8,007 nt of DNA from the NCBI GenBank assembly GCA_015222555.1, contig JADFVM010000178.1, positions 1-8,007 of the forward strand, read 5' to 3'. The position numbers and the translations under genes were made by a program. This document shows positions 1 to 4,835 of the stretch, in pieces (the stretch's first letter is position 1; each line of letters opens with the position of its first letter). The notes beneath the pieces were generated by a model. It did no database searches. It was not told where the DNA came from and saw nothing but the letters and a program-made list of their open reading frames with translations. The DNA is from Pseudomonadota bacterium (GTDB lineage: Bacteria; Desulfobacterota; JADFVX01).

Positions 1-181
1 CATGCTATTCGCTGCAATTTTTGCCTTGAATTCGACTTTTTAAATTCACTTAGCTACTCGTCCAGAATTAATAGAGATACCCTCAATATTTAGATCTAAT
101 TTGTCATCTGGAAAGAACTTGTATTAATTATTTGAAACTAATATAATACTGCACTTTAAAAAGGTTGTCATAAAGGGAATT
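1..181. other. AT-rich upstream region, no gene supported
   Basis: This leading stretch is strongly AT-rich and I see no convincing gene. The first plus-strand frame stays open from base 1 to a TAG at 91-93 (30 codons), so the 3' tail of an upstream gene cannot be excluded, but the translation is not recognisable. The useful content is the promoter-like sequence next to the first gene, listed separately. Confidence 0.5.
119..147 (+). promoter_or_regulatory. Candidate sigma-70 promoter for the Sco-like gene
   Basis: A perfect -10 hexamer TATAAT lies at 142-147. The hexamer 17 bases upstream is TTGTAT (119-124), which matches only the TTG of the -35 consensus. The predicted start near 154 would give a leader of about 28 bases ending in an AAGGGA ribosome-binding site just before the ATG at 182. 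The -10 and spacing are good and the -35 is weak. Confidence 0.45.
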
Positions 182-805
182 ATGACTAAATCAGTAGGTC
201 AAAAACTAGTCACATATTTAATTCTTCTTTGCCTCCCCTTTCTCTCTATTACTGGTTGCAAATCGGAAGACAAAGCTGAAGAGGGAAAAAAATCGGAAAA
301 GTTAACTGCCGGCCCTCCAAAAGGGGGCGACTTTACACTGCAGTCAGCAGGTGTTCCATTTTCTCTTCACGACATGAAAGGGAAGGTAGTGTTAATCTTT
401 TTCGGATACACCTCCTGCCCCACCGCCTGCCCCACATCTCTTGCAATAATGGCCGATGCCTTCTCCAGACTCAGTCTGGAAGAACTTGATAAGGTGCAGG
501 GAATCTTCATCAGCTTTGACCCTGAACGCGACACAGTTGAAGCGTTAAAGGAATATACAGGCTACTTTCATCCGAAGATTATCGGCCTCACCGGCAAACC
601 TGAAGAAATTAGGAAAATTGCCGATAGATACGGGGCCTATTTCATTAAAGCACTGCAGAAAGAGTCAGAAATGGGCTATGCCTTTTCTCACTCCACAGAA
701 ACCTATCTTGTGTCGGGGAAAGGAACATTGAGTGAAATCTATTCTGATAAAACCGATGCCCTAACCCTTTCAGAGGCGATTCGCCGTCACCTCTTGAAAA
801 AATAA
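182..805 (+). CDS. Sco1/SenC/PrrC-family copper chaperone lipoprotein
   Basis: This 207-aa protein is a periplasmic, membrane-tethered thioredoxin-fold copper chaperone. The N-terminus is a lipoprotein signal with lipobox ITGC, so Cys26 would be lipidated. A charged Lys/Glu-rich linker follows, then the Sco domain from about residue 45. The diagnostic CxxxC copper motif is visible as SCPTAC with Cys79 and Cys83, and the third ligand is His170 in FSHSTETYLV. The segment FDPERDT after the second strand is also typical of Sco proteins. Sco proteins insert copper into, or reduce the thiols of, the CuA site of cytochrome oxidases, often with PCuAC, which is the next gene. The start is supported by AAGGGA at 173-178. 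Family assignment is secure. The target is unknown because no CuA-bearing oxidase subunit is visible in the window. Confidence 0.93.
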   Translation: MTKSVGQKLVTYLILLCLPFLSITGCKSEDKAEEGKKSEKLTAGPPKGGDFTLQSAGVPFSLHDMKGKVVLIFFGYTSCPTACPTSLAIMADAFSRLSLEELDKVQGIFISFDPERDTVEALKEYTGYFHPKIIGLTGKPEEIRKIADRYGAYFIKALQKESEMGYAFSHSTETYLVSGKGTLSEIYSDKTDALTLSEAIRRHLLKK

Positions 806-808
806 ACA

Positions 809-825
809 ACCCCGTATGACGGGGT
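809..825 (+). terminator. Weak hairpin after the Sco-like gene
   Basis: ACCCCG (809-814) pairs with CGGGGT (820-825) around a five-base loop, four bases after the stop codon. The 3' side continues ATTTGG and lacks a proper T-tract, so intrinsic termination would be weak. It may stabilise the 3' end or cause partial termination before the PCuAC gene. Confidence 0.4.
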
Positions 826-833
826 ATTTGGTT

Positions 834-915
834 GTCATTCCGGGCTTGACCTGGAATCCAGAGTTGCAAATGGCTGGATTCCCGCGAGTTTATGCCCTGA
901 GGGTACGGGAATGAC
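834..915. repeat. Palindromic MITE/REP-like dispersed repeat
   Basis: The element is bounded by GTCATTCC (834-841) and its inverse GGAATGAC (908-915). Inside it GGAATCCAG (853-861) pairs with CTGGATTCC (874-882) around a 12-base loop. Ends of the type GTCATTCC...GGAATGAC enclosing a CTGGAATCC/GGATTCC hairpin are a recurring intergenic repeat design in many bacterial genomes, and minus-strand translation gives the familiar spurious WIPGQARND peptide. It carries no gene. It could fold in the transcript and act as an mRNA-stabilising or terminating structure between the Sco and PCuAC genes. The copy number in this genome cannot be seen from one window. Confidence 0.7.
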
Positions 916-978
916 GAAACGAAGCAAACTGCGGGGAATTCAACCCCAGGGGATTAAACAGCTAAAGAGGAAAAACAT

Positions 979-1446
979 ATGAAATTCAGTTATCAGATAT
1001 TTTACGTATTTCTTGTACTATTACTTCCTTCATTGACATTCGCCGCCGACCTAACCGGGAAAACAATTGAAGTTAATGATCCTTTTGTCCGGGCCGTCCC
1101 GCCAGGAGCTTCTAACACGGCCCTCTTTATGATCCTGAAGAACTCCGGCAAGACCGACCTGGTCATCTCGGAAATTTCAAGCCCCGCTTCCAGAGCGGCG
1201 GAAGTCCACATGAGTATGCACAAAGGCGGGATGATGGAGATGCACCACGTTCCTGAACTCACCATAAAGTCCGGAGAAAGCGTCTCCTTTTCACCGGATG
1301 GCTACCACATCATGCTAATCGGCCTGAAAAATCCGTTAAAAGAAGGGACCATTGTAGCGCTTACCCTGAAATTTAAAAATGGTGACACACTTAAAATCGA
1401 TGCCCCGGTGCGTAAGTTAATGAAAAAGATGGAACACCGTCATTAA
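979..1446 (+). CDS. PCuAC-family periplasmic copper(I) chaperone
   Basis: This 155-aa exported protein has a Sec signal peptide (hydrophobic residues about 7-21, likely cleavage after the TFA ahead of AD). The mature domain matches the PCuAC family (DUF461). The family motif H(M)X10MX21HXM is exact: His77-Met78, Met88, His110 and Met112. Together these residues bind Cu(I). The intervening stretch is Met/His-rich (HMSMHKGGMMEMHH), and the C-terminus ends KKMEHRH, which may add metal affinity. PCuAC proteins pass Cu(I) in the periplasm to the CuA site of cytochrome oxidase, alone or with Sco, and a Sco gene lies directly upstream. The start is set by AGAGG at 966-970, eight bases before the ATG. 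The preceding gap holds a palindromic repeat and a small GGGG/CCCC hairpin (933-947), so co-transcription with the Sco gene is uncertain. Confidence 0.93.
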   Translation: MKFSYQIFYVFLVLLLPSLTFAADLTGKTIEVNDPFVRAVPPGASNTALFMILKNSGKTDLVISEISSPASRAAEVHMSMHKGGMMEMHHVPELTIKSGESVSFSPDGYHIMLIGLKNPLKEGTIVALTLKFKNGDTLKIDAPVRKLMKKMEHRH

Positions 1447-1475
1447 TTGACCGGCAGAACAAAAATCAATAATAT
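1447..1475 (+). promoter_or_regulatory. Candidate sigma-70 promoter for the TlpA-like gene
   Basis: TTGACC (1447-1452, five of six matches to the -35 box) is followed after exactly 17 bases by TAATAT (1470-1475, four of six matches to the -10 box). It begins directly after the PCuAC stop codon and would start transcription near 1482, about 30 bases before the ATG at 1513. The third gene could therefore be expressed independently as well as by read-through. Confidence 0.35.
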
Positions 1476-1512
1476 TGCATAACAGACCTGTTTAACCACT
1501 GGAGGAAAAGGC

Positions 1513-2022
1513 ATGACATCCAGATCTCTCCTGCTTCTACCGATCTTTATTCTCTCCCTTTCTTTTACGGCCTGCGACAGCGGAGGGCCTGACATTGGTC
1601 TGGACAGAGGGGCTATCGTCCCCGATTTCACTCTGCCGGACGTAGAAGGAAAGACAATTGATTTCAAAAAAGATATGGGTAGGGGAAACACCTATCTGCT
1701 CTTCTGGTCCTCCTCATGTGTCAGCTGTAAGGAGGGGATGGTAGTGCTGGAAAAAGTTTATAAAAAGAGTAAAGAGCAGGGATTTTCTGTCTTTGCCGTA
1801 AATGTTTATCAGGATAAAAATACGGTCACTGATTTTATCAAAGAGCTTGGTCTCACCTATCCTGTGCTTCTTGACAAAAAGGGTACAGTGGCAACGGCCT
1901 ATGGTGTTTATGCCGTTCCTGTTGCCTTTGTCATAGACTCCAGAGGGAAGGTCCTTGATAAGTTTTTAGGGGAGATGACAAAGGAAAACGTTGAAGCTTT
2001 TTTAGAAGAATACTGGTCTTAA
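1513..2022 (+). CDS. TlpA/ResA-like thiol-disulfide redox lipoprotein
   Basis: This 169-aa protein has a signal sequence ending in an FTAC lipobox (lipidated Cys21), followed by a thioredoxin-fold domain of the AhpC-TSA/Redoxin type. The active site is CVSC (Cys69, Cys72) in the usual place after the first strand (LLFWSSSCVSCKEG). The cis-proline is Pro136 in YAVPVAFVIDSRG, followed by the typical GKVLDKFLG strand turn. Such proteins are membrane-tethered periplasmic reductants. ResA/CcmG relatives keep apocytochrome CXXCH cysteines reduced for haem attachment, and TlpA relatives reduce Sco and CuA cysteines. Both roles would fit, given the Sco/PCuAC genes upstream and several c-type cytochromes downstream. 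The start is supported by GGAGG at 1501-1505, seven bases before the ATG. Family assignment is firm; the exact partner is inference. Confidence 0.9.
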   Translation: MTSRSLLLLPIFILSLSFTACDSGGPDIGLDRGAIVPDFTLPDVEGKTIDFKKDMGRGNTYLLFWSSSCVSCKEGMVVLEKVYKKSKEQGFSVFAVNVYQDKNTVTDFIKELGLTYPVLLDKKGTVATAYGVYAVPVAFVIDSRGKVLDKFLGEMTKENVEAFLEEYWS

Positions 2023-2200
2023 ATAATCATAAATAACAAGGTCTCAACCAACAGGCATGAAGCCTGTGGAAAAAGGGTATTAACAAAAAAGGAAAATAGT
2101 CTCGGCCTGATAAAGGCATTGTCATATGGCTGGCGATATAAAATACTCTATGGAAAAGGCCTGTCCATTGCAAAGATCAGAGGCACTTGCAGGATTTAGG
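2023..2200. other. Intergenic stretch with a small hairpin, no gene seen
   Basis: No supported reading frame is present here. ACAGGC (2051-2056) can pair with GCCTGT (2062-2067) around ATGAA just after the TlpA-like gene. No T-tract follows, so it is a poor intrinsic terminator. A TTGTCA (2119-2124) and TATAAA (2137-2142) occur but are too close to make a normal promoter. I found no match to a riboswitch consensus I can recall. Confidence 0.4.
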
Positions 2201-2240
2201 TGACAGGTAAAAAGCATTTCTGATATTTATTCCCCACGCT

Positions 2241-2348
2241 TTATCCGGACAGATACATCCAGATTGCCGCAACGATGAACAGCACGTTGACTATCAAGCC
2301 GAGGCCAATCACCGAATCACTTATTTTCTTCTTGCTTAATTTGAACAT
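2241..2348 (-). CDS. Possible leaderless 35-aa single-helix membrane peptide
   Basis: Reading the minus strand from the ATG at 2348 gives 35 residues: a basic N-terminus (MFKLSKKK) followed by one hydrophobic helix containing GLGLIVNVL and AAIW, ending YLSG. There is no Shine-Dalgarno sequence, but a promoter-like TTGACA-N18-TATTAA ends exactly six bases before the ATG, so the ATG would sit at the transcription start. The helix is preserved in the downstream repeat copy with mostly conservative replacements. I do not recognise a family. It could equally be a chance frame inside the repeat. Confidence is low to moderate and rests on promoter geometry and repeat conservation. Confidence 0.35.
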   Translation of the reverse strand: MFKLSKKKISDSVIGLGLIVNVLFIVAAIWMYLSG

Positions 2349-2384
2349 TTATTATTAATACATGAACAAGGATTGATGTGTCAA
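2349..2384 (-). promoter_or_regulatory. Candidate minus-strand promoter in repeat copy 1
   Basis: On the minus strand a perfect TTGACA (2384-2379) is followed by 18 bases and TATTAA (2360-2355), then TAATAA, then the ATG at 2348. The six-base distance from the -10 box to the ATG is what a leaderless transcript would need. In copy 2 the TTGACA remains but the -10 has become CATTAA and the ATG has become ATA. Confidence 0.4.
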
Positions 2385-2393
2385 AAAAAAGCT

Positions 2394-2575
2394 TGACAAG
2401 TGAAAAGCATTTTGATATTTATTCCCCACGCTTTATCTGGACAGATGTATCCAGATTGCCGCAGCGATGATCAGCACGTTGACTATTAAGCCGAGGGCAA
2501 TCCAGAATCGCTTATTTTCTTCTTGCTTAATTTGAATATTTGTTGTTAATGAATGAACAGGAATTGATGTGTCAA
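2394..2575. repeat. Tandem repeat unit, copy 2
   Basis: This is the second copy of the unit at 2201-2384, about 182 bp, again from TGACA to TGTCAA. The best conserved blocks are the segments around ATTCCCCACGCTTTAT, CAGCACGTTGACTA and TTATTTTCTTCTTGCTTAAT. Its right end supplies the -35 side of the candidate promoter for the downstream small ORFs. A plus-strand TTGACA (2393-2398) with TATTTA 17 bases on (2416-2421) is also present. It would be a mediocre promoter pointing at the downstream operon. Confidence 0.9.
2433..2539 (-). pseudogene. Degenerate copy of the 35-aa minus-strand peptide
   Basis: This segment is homologous to 2241-2348. The start codon position is ATA (2539-2537) instead of ATG, and one base is missing relative to copy 1, so the frame set by that position runs into a stop. 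The hydrophobic helix (ALGLIVNVLIIAAAIW, then IHLSR) is still open in another frame, which extends upstream to a TTG at 2621 for 62 codons without a ribosome-binding site. That TTG overlaps the start of the plus-strand gene at 2613. Either this copy has decayed, or it is the original and copy 1 is the shifted one. The basic KQEENKRFW segment before the helix leaves the second view possible. Confidence 0.4.
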
Positions 2576-2590
2576 TCAATTTGCGATAAT
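2564..2590 (+). promoter_or_regulatory. Candidate extended -10 promoter for the small-ORF/bd-like operon
   Basis: TGCGATAAT (2582-2590) combines an extended -10 TGN with GATAAT (five of six matches). TTGATG (2564-2569) lies 15 bases upstream, a short spacing that an extended -10 tolerates. The predicted start near 2597 falls just ahead of the ribosome-binding site of the 33-aa ORF, so this is the best single candidate for driving the operon. No operator is evident next to it. Confidence 0.4.
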
Positions 2591-2612
2591 AGTTAAAGGC
2601 GAGGTGTTTATT

Positions 2613-2714
2613 ATGGATCAAAGTGAAGAAGGGTCACAGGGAGGTTGGGCGGGTCCAGCGCTCTTTATTTCGGTTGCAATTGCCATCCTGGCTTTTTTTA
2701 TCTGGTTTCTTTAA
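2613..2714 (+). CDS. Small single-helix membrane protein, 33 aa
   Basis: This short gene encodes a soluble acidic and glycine-rich N-terminus (MDQSEEGSQGGWAGP) followed by one hydrophobic helix from about residue 16 to the end (FISVAIAILAFFIWF). It has a GGCGAGG ribosome-binding site at 2598-2604 and ends in TAA 33 bases before the next small gene. An acidic outside or inside tail plus a single C-terminal helix is the plan of small oxidase subunits such as CcoQ, CydX or CydS, but I see no sequence identity to any of these. Its position at the head of the CydA-like operon makes an accessory subunit or assembly factor the natural guess. Being real is well supported by the start signal and composition; its role is inference. 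Confidence 0.6.
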   Translation: MDQSEEGSQGGWAGPALFISVAIAILAFFIWFL

Positions 2715-2747
2715 GGTCAAGTTTTTGTCAAGCTCTAGGAGGATAAG

Positions 2748-2864
2748 TTGAAATCATTTATCGGATCATTTGTCGTAGCGCTGGTTGTATTTGGCGTAGT
2801 TTATTTCGCCCTCGATGTCGGTCTGATGAAGGCCCAGGGGCTTTCGCTGTTTTTTCACCATTAA
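2748..2864 (+). CDS. Small membrane protein, 38 aa, TTG start
   Basis: A textbook AGGAGG ribosome-binding site at 2737-2742 stands five bases before a TTG codon that opens a 38-residue frame. No in-frame ATG serves as a better start; the only one is at residue 26. The peptide has a short basic start (MKSF), a hydrophobic helix of about residues 5-22 (SFVVALVVFGVVYFAL), then an amphipathic tail DVGLMKAQGLSLFFHH ending in two histidines. It lies between another small membrane ORF and the CydA-like gene and is most likely co-transcribed with both. I do not recognise a family. Candidate roles are a bd-oxidase-like small subunit (compare CydX in size and topology) or a quinone- or haem-site stabiliser, both inferred from location only. 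The strong ribosome-binding site makes translation likely. Confidence 0.65.
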   Translation: MKSFIGSFVVALVVFGVVYFALDVGLMKAQGLSLFFHH

Positions 2865-2870
2865 ATGGGG

Positions 2871-2923
2871 TCGTTAACGCTAAATAGGATCGTTAACGCT
2901 TTCTGTTTTTTTAGCGTTTAACG
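2871..2923. repeat. GTTAAC-type direct and inverted repeats before the CydA-like gene
   Basis: CGTTAACGCT occurs at 2872-2881 and again at 2891-2900, a 19-base period. AGCGTTTAACG (2913-2923) is the inverse with one extra T. The second direct copy can pair with the inverse copy across a 12-base T-rich loop, and the first copy could compete for the same partner. This is the only structured sequence in the 92-base gap between the 38-aa ORF and the CydA-like gene. It could be an operator with paired half-sites or an RNA structure that tunes expression of the downstream genes. No T-tract follows the inverse copy, so it is not a plain terminator. Confidence 0.6.
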
Positions 2924-2956
2924 TTTAATAAATTGTTATTATTGAAAGGAGTGAGT

Positions 2957-4816
2957 ATGAGGTTAGTTTTATTTATGAAAAAATACAGATTCATCCTCCT
3001 TGCCGTTTTCATCTTAACGGCAATGGTTCAGGTTTTTGATCTGCCTCTTTCCGAGACGCCTCTGGCCGGTGTTCAGGAGGTCATGGCCAGTACGGAAGAG
3101 GCTCCTCCTTCTGCAGAAAAGGCCGCCGCTCCGACTGAGGAAGGCGTCGATGCTGCAGCCGTTGCCTACCCTCCTGCCCCCCAGCTTACGGAGGCGGACT
3201 ACCCCCAGGTCAAGGGGGTCAACGGCCGGGTGTTTATCTGGCTCGCAGCCCAGCTTCATCTATGGTTCGCAGCCTTTGTCCTTGCCGTGCCGATCTTCGT
3301 CTTCATCATTGAGGCGATCGGGATGGCGACAAAGAATAAGAAGTATGACAATATGGCCTATGAGTTCATCAAGGTCAGCCTGACGGCTTATTCGGTGACA
3401 GCCATATTCGGCGGTCTTCTTGCTTTCGGGCTCATCATTTTCTACCCCGACTTCTTTAAATATCTGGCGAGCATATTCAAGGAGTCCATGATTGCTTATG
3501 CGCTCATCTTTTTTGCAGAGAGTGCAACATTATATATCTATTATTACGGCTGGAAGTGGCTTCAGGGAGGTTTCAGGAAGTGGGTTCATCTGTCGCTGGG
3601 GCTTTTGCTCAATGCAGTCGGCACAACGCTCATGTTACTTGCAAACTCCTGGGTGACATTCATGATGAGTCCGGCAGGTGTTGATCCCAAGGGGGCATTC
3701 CTCGGTGATTCATGGGCTGTGATTCACAACTTCCTGTGGAATCCGATAAACCTGCACAGGGTCATTGCCAATATCGCCTACGGAGGCTCCGTAGTGGGCG
3801 CATACGCTGCATACAAGTTTCTCACGTCAAAGACCAGCGAGGACAGGGCCCATTACGACTGGATGGGTTACAATGCGAACTTCATTGCCATTGGTGCTCT
3901 CCTGCCTCTTCCCTTTGCAGGTTATTATCTGACTGCCGAGATATACGCCTACAGCCAGCAGATGGGCATTACCCTCATGGGAGGTGTCTTTGCCTGGCTC
4001 TTTATTATACAGGCTGTTCTTATCGGAGCGCTCTTTTTGTCGGCCAACTACTATTTATGGTGTGGGATGGGACGAAGCGAGGGGGCGGTGAGGTATACCA
4101 AATACCTTAAGTATATCGCCATTGCCGTTGTGGGCGCCTTCCTGGTCTGGTTTACGCCTCATACCCTGGTTCTGACAAATGCCGAACTCAAATCCCTCGG
4201 TGGTCCCTACCATAAATACCTCGGGCCCCTTGGCATAATGCCGGCCAAGAACACGGCTGTAAATATAATGATCCTGGCCACATTCCTCAGTTTTATGCTT
4301 TACAGGAGATGTAACAAGGTTGCTACCGTTTCCTGGGAGACTTCAGGCAACGCTGCCCAGGTGGCACTCTTTACTGCCGGGATCATCAATATACTGATCC
4401 TTGGTATCTATTACGGGTATTTTACAAACACAGTTTACAAGGTGGCTGCCTCTATTCCGCAGGTCTGCACCACACTGGCCGTAATTATCCTGTCAACAGT
4501 AATTGATACATTGATGTACAAGGGCTCGAAGGAGGTGGCGCCACTCAAGTGGGGGGCCGTCCCCGACAGGGCCCAGTATGCCCTCTTCCTGCTGGCAGTA
4601 TCATTTACATGGCTCATGGGCCTCATGGGTTATGTGAGGTCCGGTATCCGTCAGCACTGGCATGTCGTTGACATAATGAGGGACAATTCTCCCGATGCAT
4701 TTACGCCGACTCTCGGTTTTGCGGCAAATATGGTCTCAGCGGGAACAATCATCTTTATGGCTATAGTCATCTTCATCTTCTGGCTCGCAGAGATCAGTAC
4801 GAAGAAGACGGCTTAA
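2957..4816 (+). CDS. Divergent CydA-family (bd oxidase subunit I-like) membrane protein
   Basis: This 619-aa integral membrane protein has about 13-14 helices. I chose ATG 2957 because AAAGGAG (2945-2951) precedes it. An in-frame TTG at 2933 would add eight residues. An N-terminal anchor or signal (about 10-30) leads to an Ala/Pro/Glu-rich segment, then the CydA core from about 90. Visible CydA landmarks are His101 (QLHLWF, equivalent to E. coli His19), Glu188 (FFAESATLYIYYYGW, aligning with FFLEST..FFFGW), His267 (NLHRVIANIAYGG, aligning with the haem b558 ligand His186), and RQHW at 565-568 in place of the quinol-oxidase GRQPW. The large hydrophilic Q-loop is not apparent, and the FRIMVG region carrying Met393 is not recognisable. 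No CydB follows. Three cytochrome c genes do, at 19-26-base gaps. Likely role: haem-b core of a respiratory complex exchanging electrons with cytochrome c. Superfamily membership is confident; catalytic activity is open. Confidence 0.85.
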   Translation: MRLVLFMKKYRFILLAVFILTAMVQVFDLPLSETPLAGVQEVMASTEEAPPSAEKAAAPTEEGVDAAAVAYPPAPQLTEADYPQVKGVNGRVFIWLAAQLHLWFAAFVLAVPIFVFIIEAIGMATKNKKYDNMAYEFIKVSLTAYSVTAIFGGLLAFGLIIFYPDFFKYLASIFKESMIAYALIFFAESATLYIYYYGWKWLQGGFRKWVHLSLGLLLNAVGTTLMLLANSWVTFMMSPAGVDPKGAFLGDSWAVIHNFLWNPINLHRVIANIAYGGSVVGAYAAYKFLTSKTSEDRAHYDWMGYNANFIAIGALLPLPFAGYYLTAEIYAYSQQMGITLMGGVFAWLFIIQAVLIGALFLSANYYLWCGMGRSEGAVRYTKYLKYIAIAVVGAFLVWFTPHTLVLTNAELKSLGGPYHKYLGPLGIMPAKNTAVNIMILATFLSFMLYRRCNKVATVSWETSGNAAQVALFTAGIINILILGIYYGYFTNTVYKVAASIPQVCTTLAVIILSTVIDTLMYKGSKEVAPLKWGAVPDRAQYALFLLAVSFTWLMGLMGYVRSGIRQHWHVVDIMRDNSPDAFTPTLGFAANMVSAGTIIFMAIVIFIFWLAEISTKKTA

Positions 4817-4835
4817 TAATTAAGGAGTAATCAAG

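Larger units (their letters stand above)
2201..2384. repeat. Tandem repeat unit, copy 1
   Basis: This unit of about 184 bp runs from TGACAGG to TGTCAA and recurs immediately downstream (2394-2575) after a nine-base spacer. By eye the two copies differ at about 20 positions plus two single-base indels, so identity is between 85 and 90 percent. The unit has TGACA at the left end and its inverse TGTCA at the right. On the minus strand it contains a short hydrophobic reading frame, intact in this copy. The divergence indicates an old duplication rather than an assembly artefact. Confidence 0.9.

Noticed and set aside
645..869. Minus-strand 74-codon frame overlapping the Sco gene end
   Set aside because: Its start of the WIPGQARND type is the usual spurious translation of the palindromic repeat, and the remainder is antisense to the Sco coding region.
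2023..2200. Riboswitch such as a cyclic-di-GMP (GEMM) aptamer
   Set aside because: A few short matches around CAAAG and GAGGC were seen, but the order and helices of the aptamer are absent.
2201..2575. Insertion sequence ends or a transposon for the repeated unit
   Set aside because: The only terminal inverse match is about five to six bases (TGACA/TGTCA), with no target-site duplication seen and no transposase; the short inverse match may just reflect promoter -35 boxes.
2433..2621. 62-codon minus-strand frame taken at full length as a gene
   Set aside because: It needs a TTG start without a ribosome-binding site that overlaps the start of the plus-strand 33-aa gene; only the helix part is shared with the other repeat copy.
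2933..2956. TTG at 2933 as start of the CydA-like protein
   Set aside because: The AAAGGAG site at 2945-2951 lies inside that extension and is ideally placed for the ATG at 2957; nothing precedes the TTG as a ribosome-binding site.
3036..3383. Plus-strand 115-codon frame inside the CydA-like gene
   Set aside because: It is an Arg/Pro/Ser-rich out-of-frame reading of the Ala/Pro linker and first helix; the overlapping frame has clear family motifs.
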